DNA of 53,363 nucleotides from an uncultured Psychroflexus sp. (GCA_913062845.1 CAJXVZ010000016.1:1-53363), one strand, 5' to 3'. Shown: positions 35,515 through 44,862, counted from the first letter of the stretch. The notes: generated by a model from the letters alone, not told the origin. Translations and numbers: made by a program.

Positions 35515-37455
35515 CTATTCTTTTACCTCGATTAAAAAACTTTGCGCTTTTATTACCTCATCATAAAAATCTCTAAGTTCAACATATTCATTAGGAAAAT
35601 AAATGTGTTTATTAAAGGACAGCTCACTAAATAGTAAAATTTTGTTGTCCTCTTGAGATACTTTCAAAAGATAACCACCACCAGAATTGGAGAGCTTTAC
35701 ATTTTTATTTTCAGGCAAATTATTGACTTTATATTTATTAGGTAATTTGATACTTACAGAATAAGCATAGGTTCTAGGATAACCAAAATTGACTGGGTAT
35801 TTCCTCTCTTTTAAAGTAAAAGGATTTTCAACAATGTTTTTTAAGACAAATGGGGAATATAGCATCCGATTGTCAATTTCACTATTGAATGTAACTTCAA
35901 AATTTTGAATCAATTTCTCTTCTAATTCATGTTGATTTTTTAAGCTAAAATTTTTTAAGCTTAGATTAGGAAACAAGTTTTGAAAATTATTTTGGTATTG
36001 TTCAAAGGGATTATTTTTCAGTATATCTCTCACATCTGATGAAAAGTAACCATCACTTATTATGGTAAGATCTCCTTTTAATTTAAAATCGTCTTCAAGT
36101 GTTAAGTCTAATTTAATGTGCTCAAAAGATGGTAAACCTGAAGAAACATCTATCCAATAACTCTCTTCTGCAATGTCTAGAACTCTACCTTCTCCATTAA
36201 GACACCTGAAAGGGAGTTGACCAAATGGCAAGGTCTTTTCTGTCACGTCAAGCAAATAAGTTTTATCATCAATATTTAATTTAACAACTAAGTAGTTAAA
36301 ATCCTTTACGTTAGGGTAAACTTTTGTGATCAAACCATTTTCTCTAGTTGATAAGACAACAATATTAGTTTCTAAGCCAGATGCTTTAAGAGAATTATAT
36401 AAAATTAAGTTGAGAGCATCTGCGCTTCCATTTTTTTCTTTAAAAACATTTTTTATATCTATTTCTCTGAGGCTTCTATTAGTTTTATCCCAAAATAGCG
36501 ATTTTTGAATGTATTTATATATTGCTTTGGCCTTAGTTAGCTTGTTTTTAATTGATAAAATATTTTCAGGTAGTTTTCTTTTAAAATATCTTTCCTTATC
36601 AATTTGATTGTCTAGAAAACGTTTCTTTAAAGTTTCATCTGCATCTGCCCAAGTGTTTGTGTATTTATTGGCTCTATTATAAAGATTGGTAAAGGATTTT
36701 AAGTCCCAGACAAGTCTAGACCTATAATTATCTTTACTAGTCATGTGTTTTTCTTCAACAAATGCAGGAATTAAATCCATGCTGAGAGAATACAAAGCAC
36801 ATCCACCAGATCCAAAATTTGGAATATACATGCAATTCTTTTTTACAGATTGAAAATTTTTGCTGAGTGGATGATATCCAAATAATCTAAAGTTATAATC
36901 AAAGTTACCTAAAATTGAAGCATTGAATTCGCTCTTTATCTTTGGAATATCTGATTGAAAATACCAATCATCAAGTTGAGAATATGGGCTAATTATACTG
37001 TAAGAATATTCTATAATCGCTCCTTCACTTACGTTTGGAAATGTAAATTTAGTTTCTGTCCAAAATTCGTCTCTTTCTATTACAAATATGTCTTTTTCTT
37101 CAAGTTTTGTTTTTACGATTTCATCATTAACTAAATTATATGTAGTTGCTTGAATATCTAACACTTCCTCCTCTTTGTATGTCGGAATTACGATATCTGA
37201 TCTGGAAAAAGCATCTTTATTAAATAGCTTAATTCGAAAAAAATAATCTGTTCTAAATTTATATTCATTTTCTTCATCTATATACAAATTAGCCTTTTCG
37301 AATAAAACAAGAGCATTTGCCAAACTATCATTCTTGTATTGTTTAAGAAGCAATTCTTCCTTATTTACTTCTTCAACATTTGTGTCGAAATCAATCTGAC
37401 AAAAACTGGTATAAGTGAATATAAAGAAAATTAAATATGATAAAAGTAACTTCAT
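35515..37455 (-). CDS. DUF3857/transglutaminase-like family protein, catalytic Cys absent
   Basis: A 646-residue periplasmic or secreted protein. A signal peptide (MKLLLSYLIFFIFTYTSFC) is followed by an N-terminal DUF3857 domain (about 50-250) and a transglutaminase-like fold (about 265-400). Where active transglutaminases have a Cys this protein reads EKNGSADALNLIL, so it cannot be a classic Cys protease; Bacteroidetes relatives often share the loss. A C-terminal beta region (DUF2569/3858-like position, about 420-646) completes it. A second ATG 33 bases earlier would place a hydrophilic stretch before the signal peptide and is rejected. The gene is visibly more AT-rich than its neighbours and stands alone. 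Confidence 0.8.
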   Translation of the reverse strand: MKLLLSYLIFFIFTYTSFCQIDFDTNVEEVNKEELLLKQYKNDSLANALVLFEKANLYIDEENEYKFRTDYFFRIKLFNKDAFSRSDIVIPTYKEEEVLDIQATTYNLVNDEIVKTKLEEKDIFVIERDEFWTETKFTFPNVSEGAIIEYSYSIISPYSQLDDWYFQSDIPKIKSEFNASILGNFDYNFRLFGYHPLSKNFQSVKKNCMYIPNFGSGGCALYSLSMDLIPAFVEEKHMTSKDNYRSRLVWDLKSFTNLYNRANKYTNTWADADETLKKRFLDNQIDKERYFKRKLPENILSIKNKLTKAKAIYKYIQKSLFWDKTNRSLREIDIKNVFKEKNGSADALNLILYNSLKASGLETNIVVLSTRENGLITKVYPNVKDFNYLVVKLNIDDKTYLLDVTEKTLPFGQLPFRCLNGEGRVLDIAEESYWIDVSSGLPSFEHIKLDLTLEDDFKLKGDLTIISDGYFSSDVRDILKNNPFEQYQNNFQNLFPNLSLKNFSLKNQHELEEKLIQNFEVTFNSEIDNRMLYSPFVLKNIVENPFTLKERKYPVNFGYPRTYAYSVSIKLPNKYKVNNLPENKNVKLSNSGGGYLLKVSQEDNKILLFSELSFNKHIYFPNEYVELRDFYDEVIKAQSFLIEVKE

Positions 37456-37536
37456 ATTTTTATAAGATTGGCATTCTGATTTCAACATTCTAACTCAAAT
37501 TTTTTATCTGTGTAAGTAATAATTTTATTTACAAAA

Positions 37537-37567
37537 AAAGCCACTTCATTTAAAATAAAGTGGCTTT
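37537..37567 (-). terminator. Terminator after the phytase gene
   Basis: AAAGCCACTT pairs with AAGTGGCTTT; on the minus strand the stem is followed by seven T. It closes the TonB receptor-phytase unit, about 18 bases after the phytase stop. Confidence 0.85.
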
Positions 37568-37584
37568 TATAAAATTCAATTGGT

Positions 37585-38637
37585 TTATTTTTCAGTGTTT
37601 TGCTCTATAGCTCTTTTGATTTCAGCAAAATCATGAAAATGAAAAGTTTTATCGTCATTCATAGACACAAACAAACCATTTGGAAATTTAGTTCCTAAAT
37701 TTTCTGTAGTAGCCTCGCAACCATCAGTTTCTAAAGTTCCTAAATTTAAAGTTTTTACATATTTGTTGGTTTGCCTATCAAAAATCACAAAACTATGGTC
37801 TTGTTGATTAGATACAATCAAATAACCGCTGCCGTCTTCATTTTTTGCAATAGCGATGCCTTCAATATCTCTATCGAAATATGCATTACCAAAACAGGAT
37901 ATCTCTTCGCTGCCATCTTCAGGGTTTGCATGGTATTTTCTAATGCAATGGTCTTCATCTGAATAATAAATATATCCAGCTTCTTGATCTACAGCTATGG
38001 CTTCTATCTCTTTTACGCCGCTAAAAGCCCCAAATTTTCTGACCAATTCTGCGTCAAAATTTCCTAAACTATCTACAACTAGTTTATATTGATGTAAATA
38101 ATTCTCCTCTGGCCCTTCTTTTCTGCTTACGATGATAAAAGTTTCATTATTATTTCTGTCAACATAAGTCGCAATACCCATAGGTCGTCTGTTATTGATG
38201 TCTTCTTCCTCAGAAAAAACTGAAAATCCACCATTATCTAGCATTGTCATTTCTGGAATGCTAAACACTCGCATTTGATTTTTTTCTCTTTCAGAAAAAA
38301 CTAGAAGATCTACAAATGTTGAATCGTTGACTTTAAAATTATAGGAAACATCCACATTATTAGGATAGCTGATTCCTGTTATTGATTTATTTTCAATAAT
38401 ATTTCCGTCCAAATCGAATGCATACACACCGCCGTTGGTTTCATCTTTATCGGTTCCAAAAACAATGCTTTCAGCTGGATTTTCTTTATTTATCCAAATT
38501 GCTGGATCGTCGGTATCGTGCGGCGTTTTCTCTGTAATAAGAGCTGGCTCTATTACAGATAATTGTTCTTTACAAGAGACTGTAAAAGCGACAATAAGAG
38601 CTAAAACTATTAATCTATTTTCTTTTAAATAAGTCAT
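37585..38637 (-). CDS. Beta-propeller phytase, predicted lipoprotein
   Basis: Predicted calcium-dependent phytase removing phosphate from inositol hexakisphosphate. The 350-residue protein starts with a lipoprotein-type signal ending FTVSC. The propeller carries family phrases: HDTDDPAIWIN, FGTDKDETNGGVYAFDLDG, YPNNVDV, IEAIAVDQEAGYIYYSDED, RDIEGIAIA and SNQQDHSFVIFDR; the many Asp/Glu residues are the calcium and phosphate ligands. Its ATG overlaps the end of the TonB receptor gene by 23 bases, so the two are co-translated and likely work together at the cell surface: the phytase degrades, the receptor imports. A terminator follows. Confidence 0.9.
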   Translation of the reverse strand: MTYLKENRLIVLALIVAFTVSCKEQLSVIEPALITEKTPHDTDDPAIWINKENPAESIVFGTDKDETNGGVYAFDLDGNIIENKSITGISYPNNVDVSYNFKVNDSTFVDLLVFSEREKNQMRVFSIPEMTMLDNGGFSVFSEEEDINNRRPMGIATYVDRNNNETFIIVSRKEGPEENYLHQYKLVVDSLGNFDAELVRKFGAFSGVKEIEAIAVDQEAGYIYYSDEDHCIRKYHANPEDGSEEISCFGNAYFDRDIEGIAIAKNEDGSGYLIVSNQQDHSFVIFDRQTNKYVKTLNLGTLETDGCEATTENLGTKFPNGLFVSMNDDKTFHFHDFAEIKRAIEQNTEK

Positions 38638-41470
38638 ATTTAAGTCCTAAAGTTATACGTCTTCCATAATATTCTGCTTGCATAGTTCTGTTTGCTGTAC
38701 CTTGAAAAAATCTTAAAGGTTGATCTGTAATGTTCATTAAATCAAAATACACTCTCAAATTATTATTAATAGCATAGTTAACATTAAAATCTAAGAAAAA
38801 TTGCTCGTCATAAAAACGGTCTGTAAATGCATTACCACCGATTTCGTCAACATATGCATCAGAATAATTTGCAGAAAGACGAACATTTAATTTTTTATCA
38901 TTGTAAGCTAATGAGGCATTGAACATATTTGGTGCTGTACCTGGTAACCCTAAATCGTCTGTTCTAATATTTCCAGCCTGGTCCTCTACACCATCTGTTG
39001 AAGAATCTAAGAATGTATAATTTAAATAAACATTGAAATTCTTAGCAAATCCCGGTAAGAAATCTAATTGTCTTTGGAAAGCTACTTCAAAACCTAACAC
39101 ATCTGCATTATCTCCATTTAATGGCTGAAAGACGTTGTATCCTGTAGTGCCTGGACCAAATGTATCATCACTTGTAGAAATATTTTGTGCTACATAAATA
39201 AAATTTTGGATATCTTTATAAAAAACACCCCCAGAAATAATACCAACTTTATCCAAATAGTGTTCAGCCATTAAATCAAAATTCATTGAAGTTGTTGCTT
39301 CCAAATCAGGGTTTCCTAGTTCTATTTCTTCGTCTTCGTTAATTATATTTCTGAAAGGCACTAAATCTTCGTAGTCTGGTCTTGCCAAGGTATTTGTCCA
39401 AGCTAACCTCAAAACCGTTTTTGGAGTAATGTCATACTTAAAATGAACACTTGGAAGAATGTTTGTATAAGAACTTGTTTCTCTTATCACACTCGAAGAA
39501 TCAAAATCTCCTTCTTCATCAAAGTTTACAATATTTCCTTCTGTTTCTATACTTGTATTTTCAATCCTCACACCAGCTAAAACTGAAAGTTTATCAGATA
39601 ACTTTTGATTAGCCATTAAGTAACCAGCAAATACATCTTCTTTAATGTCAAAATTTTGAGATAAAAATTCTTCTGGTAGTGCTTCAGACTCAAACAATTC
39701 AGAATTGAATAAATCAAGTCTTCCTAAAAAGCGAGGATCTACGTAATCTCCTGCTATGTATTGACTCCCTGCTAAATAATTAGAATCAGTTTGGTTTGTA
39801 AGTGGTACAGCATCAAAATCAAAGTTGCCTGATAAAGGTTCAAATTCAAAAAAGTCATTGTCTCTTATTTTGGTTTTTAACCTTGCTCTTACTCCAGCTT
39901 TTATAAATCCATCACCTTTTCCAAAGAAATCTGATGGCATTTGAACATTAGCAAAAAAGTTAAAATCTTCTTCTTCGGTAAATTGATTTTCTTCTGTGAT
40001 TTCTCTTAATGAATAATTTGCTAAAGCAGCATCACTTGAGTTTCTTGGGACAACTGTTGGAAATCTTGGGTCCGAAAGGTCTACATTAAAAGGAATTGGA
40101 TCACCATCTGCAGTTTCCTCAAGTTCGTAAGATATGTATCTCTCATTAAGACGTTCCTCTGAAGCACTTGCATAAGATGCTAACCAATCAAATTTTACTT
40201 TTCCAAAAAGGTGATCTCCACCCAATGTATAATTCTGCATTCTTTGATCTTCAAGCCTTGTGTTCTGGCTACGGTTGTTATCAATACCACCTTTGGTTTG
40301 TCTTCTAATTTCTCCCTGAAAATCAGATCCTACGCCATTAACTATGGTTGTAGGTTCTATCGATCTATATCGTACTCTATATCTGTTTTCTCTATCGTCT
40401 CTCCAGTTATACATTGTTTTTACATAAACTGTGTTGTTTTCGTCAAATCTATAATCAAAATTTGCAGAGAAACTTCTTCTTACACGTTGAACAATATAAG
40501 TTCTTATATCATGTTCTGCAACGTAAGGGTCTACATCTACATCTTCACCAGAAATAGGATCTTCGGCTTCGTTTGCCCATTCAAATTCTATATTATCAGA
40601 GCCAAAATCATTGTCATTTACTGAACCTGCAAACATCCAACCAAATTTTCCATCTTTAGTTCTATCTCCGTACAGTAATGTCCCGTTCAAAATTCTTTTG
40701 TTGGTAATAAAATTTACACCAGAACCTGCTGTTGCAGATAATCTAAAACCTTCTGGAGCTGAACGTGTTATTAAATTTACAGAACCACCAATAGCATCTG
40801 CATCCATATCAGGAGTTACGGCTTTATTTACTTCAATTTGCTGAATCATATCTGCAGGAATAAGGTCCATTTGAATATTACGATTATCACCTTCTGCTGA
40901 TGGGATTCTTGAACCATTCAACGTTACTGAGTTTAACTGTGGAGCCAAGCCTCTGATAATGATATCTCTGGCTTCACCCTGATCTACCTGCATGGTGATT
41001 CCAGGAATACGCTTCATTGCATCACCAATGTTGGCATCAGGAAACTTACCAATCTGGTCTGTAGAAACAATGTTGGTGATATTAAGTTTGTTTTTCTGTG
41101 TGTTTAAAGCTCGGGCCTGCCCACCCAAAAAACCGGTTAAGAGTACAGCATCTAATTGTTCAGTATTTGCTGAAAGCACAACTTCTACACGAGTTGTTTT
41201 TCCTCCCTGAACTTCAACTTTTAATTCTTGGTTTTTGTAACCTAGATATTGAACTGTAAGCGTGTAACTTCCAACTGGGACATCTATAATTAAGAATGTT
41301 CCTTCAGAATTTGAAACAACTCCTTTATTTGTTTCTTTAAGAGATACTGTTGCGTAAGGGATGAATAAACCTTCCTCATCGGTAATTACCCCTCTAACGT
41401 TTCCTTCTTGTGAAAAAGAACTCATCACAAAAAAGGAAACAAGTAAGCTAAATAATAATTTTTTCGACAT
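38615..41470 (-). CDS. TonB-dependent outer-membrane receptor with carboxypeptidase-regulatory-like domain
   Basis: A 951-residue receptor for energised uptake. Signal peptide MSKKLLFSLLVSFFVMSSFSQ; a CarboxypepD_reg-like domain (about 22-105, VRGVITDEEGLFIPYATVSL); a plug (about 115-240) with DANIGDAMKRIPGI, DIIIRGLAPQLNSVTLNG and GGSVNLITRSAP; then a 22-strand-type barrel ending GLKYDLFKRK. No SusD partner is adjacent, so it belongs to the stand-alone receptor class. The overlapping phytase gene suggests a phytate-derived substrate such as inositol phosphate. The ATG is preferred over a GTG 30 bases upstream. The upstream gap holds a TTGTTAA-AATA-TTAACAA inverted repeat that may be an operator. 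Confidence 0.92.
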   Translation of the reverse strand: MSKKLLFSLLVSFFVMSSFSQEGNVRGVITDEEGLFIPYATVSLKETNKGVVSNSEGTFLIIDVPVGSYTLTVQYLGYKNQELKVEVQGGKTTRVEVVLSANTEQLDAVLLTGFLGGQARALNTQKNKLNITNIVSTDQIGKFPDANIGDAMKRIPGITMQVDQGEARDIIIRGLAPQLNSVTLNGSRIPSAEGDNRNIQMDLIPADMIQQIEVNKAVTPDMDADAIGGSVNLITRSAPEGFRLSATAGSGVNFITNKRILNGTLLYGDRTKDGKFGWMFAGSVNDNDFGSDNIEFEWANEAEDPISGEDVDVDPYVAEHDIRTYIVQRVRRSFSANFDYRFDENNTVYVKTMYNWRDDRENRYRVRYRSIEPTTIVNGVGSDFQGEIRRQTKGGIDNNRSQNTRLEDQRMQNYTLGGDHLFGKVKFDWLASYASASEERLNERYISYELEETADGDPIPFNVDLSDPRFPTVVPRNSSDAALANYSLREITEENQFTEEEDFNFFANVQMPSDFFGKGDGFIKAGVRARLKTKIRDNDFFEFEPLSGNFDFDAVPLTNQTDSNYLAGSQYIAGDYVDPRFLGRLDLFNSELFESEALPEEFLSQNFDIKEDVFAGYLMANQKLSDKLSVLAGVRIENTSIETEGNIVNFDEEGDFDSSSVIRETSSYTNILPSVHFKYDITPKTVLRLAWTNTLARPDYEDLVPFRNIINEDEEIELGNPDLEATTSMNFDLMAEHYLDKVGIISGGVFYKDIQNFIYVAQNISTSDDTFGPGTTGYNVFQPLNGDNADVLGFEVAFQRQLDFLPGFAKNFNVYLNYTFLDSSTDGVEDQAGNIRTDDLGLPGTAPNMFNASLAYNDKKLNVRLSANYSDAYVDEIGGNAFTDRFYDEQFFLDFNVNYAINNNLRVYFDLMNITDQPLRFFQGTANRTMQAEYYGRRITLGLKYDLFKRK

Positions 41471-41675
41471 TGTTTTAGTGTGTTTGTTTATAGTAGCCAC
41501 AAAAAAAACTAAGTCAAGGTTTTTTTTATTTAACTTATTATTAAGATATATTTCACAAAACGATAAAATTTTTAATTATTAATGAAATTGTTAAAGTTTA
41601 ATTTACTTGATAAGTTTTGAACTTAAGGATAGCAGCACTTTCAATGTTAAGACAAGATTTGACAAAGCATCTATA

Positions 41676-41693
41676 TTGTTAAAATATTAACAA
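41676..41693. promoter_or_regulatory. Inverted repeat TTGTTAA-N4-TTAACAA, possible operator
   Basis: A 7-base perfect inverted repeat with a 4-base centre lies in the 257-base gap between the HMG-CoA lyase stop and the TonB receptor start, about 205 bases upstream of the latter. No T-run makes it a terminator. In AT-rich DNA such a repeat could be chance; it is listed as a candidate binding site only. Confidence 0.3.
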
Positions 41694-41727
41694 TTTATTA
41701 ATGTGAGAATATTAAGGCCTATTGTAA

Positions 41728-42588
41728 TCAAATATTATGAAACAATTCTAGCGCTTTGTTATAGGCAGTTTCAAAACGGGTCATCTTAACGCCGTGTGAA
41801 GCATGCTGTGTATTAAAATAAGAGAGGAGTTTTTCTGTAGGCATATTTCCGGTAAGTTCATCTTTGGCCATTGGGCATCCGCCAAAACCTTCAATCGCAC
41901 CATCAAAACGTCTGCATCCTGCTTTATAGGCTTCATCTACTTTTTCATGCCAGCCTTGTGGTGTCGTGTGTAGATGTGCTCCAAATTCTATATCCGGATA
42001 TTCAGGAATAAGTGCTGAAAATAAATCTCGAATAACTTCACCGGTTGAAGTCCCGACAGTATCAGAAAGTGATAGTATTTTCACGCCCATTCGGGCAAGC
42101 TTTTCTGTCCATTCAGCTACTATTTCAGGACCCCAAGGATCACCGTACGGATTACCAAATCCCATTGACAAATAAGCCACAACAGCTTTGTCTTTATGAT
42201 GTGCTAAATCCAGAATGCCTTTCAATACCTCAATAGATTGAGAGATCGTTTTATGTGTGTTTCTCATTTGAAAATTTTCTGAAATTGAGAATGGGTATCC
42301 TAAATAATCAATTTCTTCAAATTTTACAGCATTCTCAGCACCTCGAAGGTTGGCAACGATAGCTAGAAGTTTTGATGAAGTTTCGGACAGATCAAGAGCT
42401 TTTAAAACTTCAGCAGTATCTTTCATCTGCGGAATGGCTTTTGGAGATACAAAGCTTCCGAAATCTATAGTATCAAAACCGCAAGACAGCAAACTCTGTA
42501 TATACTTCACCTTAGATTTTGTAGAAATAAATGGTTTTATGCCTTGCATGGCATCCCTCGGGCATTCTATAATTTTTATCTCAGACAT
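41728..42588 (-). CDS. Hydroxymethylglutaryl-CoA lyase
   Basis: Cleaves HMG-CoA to acetyl-CoA and acetoacetate, the last step of leucine degradation. The 286-residue TIM-barrel protein shows ECPRDAMQG (R11 and metal ligand D12), FGSFVSPKAIPQM, SLSDTVGTST, the metal-binding HLH (H205, H207) and the catalytic C238 in GFGGCPMA. No other leucine-catabolic gene (liuA-D type) is adjacent. The minus-strand TACTTTTG element ends only 4 bases before the ATG, so the mRNA may be nearly leaderless. Confidence 0.94.
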   Translation of the reverse strand: MSEIKIIECPRDAMQGIKPFISTKSKVKYIQSLLSCGFDTIDFGSFVSPKAIPQMKDTAEVLKALDLSETSSKLLAIVANLRGAENAVKFEEIDYLGYPFSISENFQMRNTHKTISQSIEVLKGILDLAHHKDKAVVAYLSMGFGNPYGDPWGPEIVAEWTEKLARMGVKILSLSDTVGTSTGEVIRDLFSALIPEYPDIEFGAHLHTTPQGWHEKVDEAYKAGCRRFDGAIEGFGGCPMAKDELTGNMPTEKLLSYFNTQHASHGVKMTRFETAYNKALELFHNI

Positions 42589-42592
42589 TTTT

Positions 42593-42626
42593 CAAAAGTA
42601 ATTGATTTTTTTGATTCTTGTAGCAA
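42593..42626 (-). promoter_or_regulatory. Promoter of HMG-CoA lyase, immediately before the start codon
   Basis: On the minus strand TTG (42626-42624), 23 bases, then TACTTTTG (42600-42593). The -7 element ends 4 bases before the ATG, so transcription should start at or next to it. Confidence 0.42.
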
Positions 42627-42708
42627 TGGCATAAGGTATCATTACTGATTTCCACAAATCAAAATCGTAATATTCAGCTAAAATTTTAGTCTAATTTAAA
42701 GAGGACTC

Positions 42709-42716
42709 TATATTTG
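42709..42716 (+). promoter_or_regulatory. -7 element (TATATTTG) of the DjlA-like gene
   Basis: A full TAnnTTTG match 18 bases before the ATG. No -33 TTG is seen at the right distance. Confidence 0.48.
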
Positions 42717-42734
42717 CAACTTTAGTTTGTTTTT

Positions 42735-43472
42735 ATGTTAAAATGGGTCGGAGCGTTTATAGGGTTTATGGCAAGAGGCTTTATCGGTGCACTTGCAGGT
42801 TATCTTCTGGGCAGTTTACTCGATTTAGTGCTTATGCCAAAGCGCAATCAGCGTTCGTTTACTGGTACTTTTACCAGATCTCAAACTGTATCACCAGGCG
42901 ACTTTGAGCTAAATCTACTATCTCTGGCAAGTCTTGTAATCAAAGCAGATGGCAACGTAAGCCAAAGAGAACTAGATTACGTACGACACTACTTCGTTCA
43001 GGCGTATGGAAAGGAAAGAGCAAACGCCACTTTCAAGACCTTTAATGAAGTCATAAAAAAGAGAGAGATTTCGGCCTTCAAGATTTGTACATTCCTTAAA
43101 CCCCGATTGCAGTATGAGGTTAGGCTACAGGTCATTCATTTTTTATTTAATATCGCACAGGCCGATGGTCATGTTTCAGAGAAAGAAGTTAGAAAGCTTC
43201 AGGAAATATCGGGATACTTCAACATAAGTTCTTACGATTTCCAGAGCATAAAAGCCATGTTTATAAAGTCGGCAGATAGTGCTTACAAAATCCTGGAAAT
43301 CGATAAAAATGCCAGTATTGATGAAATTAAAAAAGCTTACAGGAAAATGGTAAAGAAATATCATCCGGACAAACTTGTTAATATGGATGAAGCCTATCAA
43401 AAAGGGGCCAGAGAAAAATTTAACCAGGTTCAGGAAGCTTATGAAAAGTTGCAAAAAGAGCGTGGATTTTGA
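42735..43472 (+). CDS. DjlA-like membrane-anchored TerB/J-domain co-chaperone
   Basis: A 245-residue protein with the layout of E. coli DjlA. A Gly-rich N-terminal membrane segment (about 5-33, [20 protein letters not shown]) is followed by a TerB-like helical domain (about 55-175, with [13 protein letters not shown] and [13 protein letters not shown]) and a C-terminal J-domain (about 181-245) with the HPD tripeptide at 210-212. The J-domain should stimulate DnaK; the anchor places it at the inner membrane facing the cytoplasm. It lies upstream of a DUF4199 gene but 73 bases apart, so co-transcription is uncertain. Confidence 0.88.
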   Translation: MLKWVGAFIGFMARGFIGALAGYLLGSLLDLVLMPKRNQRSFTGTFTRSQTVSPGDFELNLLSLASLVIKADGNVSQRELDYVRHYFVQAYGKERANATFKTFNEVIKKREISAFKICTFLKPRLQYEVRLQVIHFLFNIAQADGHVSEKEVRKLQEISGYFNISSYDFQSIKAMFIKSADSAYKILEIDKNASIDEIKKAYRKMVKKYHPDKLVNMDEAYQKGAREKFNQVQEAYEKLQKERGF

Positions 43473-43545
43473 ACCAATTTGGTTAATTTATTGAAAAATA
43501 CCCTTTGCTTTTTAACATTATTACTATTTTGGAAAATAAAAAATC

Positions 43546-43983
43546 ATGAGTAAATTTATACTTCCAGTAAGATTTGGTGTTGCTATTAGTGGATCTTTAA
43601 TTGGTTACTTTTTGCTGTTATCCTTATTTAACTTACATATTAATCCGTTTTACAGTTTATTTAATGGTGTTATCACAGGATTTGGCATTTTTGAAGCAAT
43701 AAGGTACAGGCGTTTAGAATATGGTCCAAAATATACTTACTCAACAGGTTTTAGTTGTGGTATCATAGCAGGATTTATAGCAACAATTTTATTTTCAATT
43801 TTCATGGCCATATATGTCACCGAACTGAATCCTAATTTTATTCACGCTCTGCTCACAAGCTGGGATAATAATTTTGATGTCGGTGTTGGCACCTTTATAT
43901 TTGTTGTTGCGCTAATGGGGTTTGCTACGGCTGTAGTGCTTTCATTAACAGTTATGCAACTGTACAAAAACCCCAAAACATAA
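43546..43983 (+). CDS. DUF4199-like membrane protein
   Basis: A 145-residue protein with four predicted membrane helices (about 8-28, 36-50, 66-92 and 113-138) and a GPKYTYSTGFSCGIIAG segment between the second and third, as in DUF4199 proteins of Bacteroidetes. No function is known for the family. It lies just upstream of rplU, which has its own promoter. Confidence 0.68.
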   Translation: MSKFILPVRFGVAISGSLIGYFLLLSLFNLHINPFYSLFNGVITGFGIFEAIRYRRLEYGPKYTYSTGFSCGIIAGFIATILFSIFMAIYVTELNPNFIHALLTSWDNNFDVGVGTFIFVVALMGFATAVVLSLTVMQLYKNPKT

Positions 43984-43985
43984 AC

Positions 43986-44016
43986 TTGTTTATATAAAAA
44001 ATAAGTTCTACATTTG
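43986..44016 (+). promoter_or_regulatory. Promoter of rplU-rpmA (TTG-N20-TACATTTG)
   Basis: TTG at 43986-43988, a 20-base spacer and TACATTTG at 44009-44016 form a complete Bacteroidetes promoter 35 bases before the rplU ATG. Confidence 0.6.
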
Positions 44017-44051
44017 CAATCCTTAAAAATTATGTATAAAAATTAAAAGCT

Positions 44052-44567
44052 ATGTATGCAATTGTAGAGATAGCAGGGCAGCAATTTAAAGTTGCAAAAG
44101 ACCAAAAAGTATTTGTACATCGTTTATCTGAAGAAGAAGGAACAAATGTAAATTTTGACAATGTTCTTCTTCTGGATAATGATGGCAAAGTAGAAGTTGG
44201 CGCCCCGGCTATAGACGGTGCTCAAGTGAGTGCTAAAATTTTACGTCATCTTAAAGGTGATAAAGTAATTGTCTTTAAAAAGAAAAGACGTAAAGGTTAC
44301 AAAAAGAAAAACGGACACAGACAATATTTGACTGAAATTCAGATTGAAAACATTGTTGCATCCGGAGCTAAAAAAGCTGAAAAGAAGGAAGTAAAAAAAG
44401 CTGAACCTAAAAAAGAGGAAGTAAAGTCTGAAGCCAGAGAAGAATTGAATTTATCTAATATGACTGTTGCGGAACTCAAAAGTTTAGCTAAAGAAAAAGG
44501 ACTTGAAGGCTACTCAAGCTTAAAGAAAGCAGAATTAATTGAAGCAATAGAAAACTTTAAATCTTAA
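44052..44567 (+). CDS. rplU: 50S ribosomal protein L21 with C-terminal SAP-like extension
   Basis: bL21 binds 23S rRNA. Residues 1-102 are the standard protein: [18 protein letters not shown] start, [33 protein letters not shown] with the rRNA-binding basic stretch. Residues 103-171 are an addition: a Lys/Glu-rich linker, then [33 protein letters not shown], a helix-extended-helix motif like SAP/Rho N-terminal domains. Extended L21 occurs in Bacteroidetes. The start of Rho in this window has a closely similar motif. rpmA follows after 4 bases. Confidence 0.95.
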   Translation: MYAIVEIAGQQFKVAKDQKVFVHRLSEEEGTNVNFDNVLLLDNDGKVEVGAPAIDGAQVSAKILRHLKGDKVIVFKKKRRKGYKKKNGHRQYLTEIQIENIVASGAKKAEKKEVKKAEPKKEEVKSEAREELNLSNMTVAELKSLAKEKGLEGYSSLKKAELIEAIENFKS

Positions 44568-44571
44568 AATT

Positions 44572-44832
44572 ATGGCACATAAGAAAGGTGTTGGAAGTTC
44601 GAAAAACGGAAGAGAGTCAGAATCAAAACGACTCGGTGTAAAAATATTTGGTGGTCAACCTGCAGTTGCCGGTAACATTATTGTCAGACAAAGAGGTACA
44701 GCTCATAGACCAGGAGAAAATGTATATGCCGGAAAAGATCATACTTTACACGCAAAGGTTGATGGCATAGTTAGATTTCATAAATCTAAAGGCGATAAAT
44801 CTTATGTTTCAATAGAGCCATTTCAGGCTTAA
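44572..44832 (+). CDS. rpmA: 50S ribosomal protein L27
   Basis: bL27 lies near the peptidyl-transferase centre. At 86 residues it has the normal [20 protein letters not shown] start without the cleavable leader seen in Firmicutes, then [22 protein letters not shown]. It follows rplU after 4 bases and ends in a strong terminator. Confidence 0.97.
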   Translation: MAHKKGVGSSKNGRESESKRLGVKIFGGQPAVAGNIIVRQRGTAHRPGENVYAGKDHTLHAKVDGIVRFHKSKGDKSYVSIEPFQA

Positions 44833-44862
44833 GAAATTTTAAGAACATATAATTAATGAAGT

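Noticed and set aside
40211-40624. 137-codon frame antisense to the TonB receptor gene
   Set aside because: The receptor frame is complete and conserved; the antisense frame has no recognisable features.
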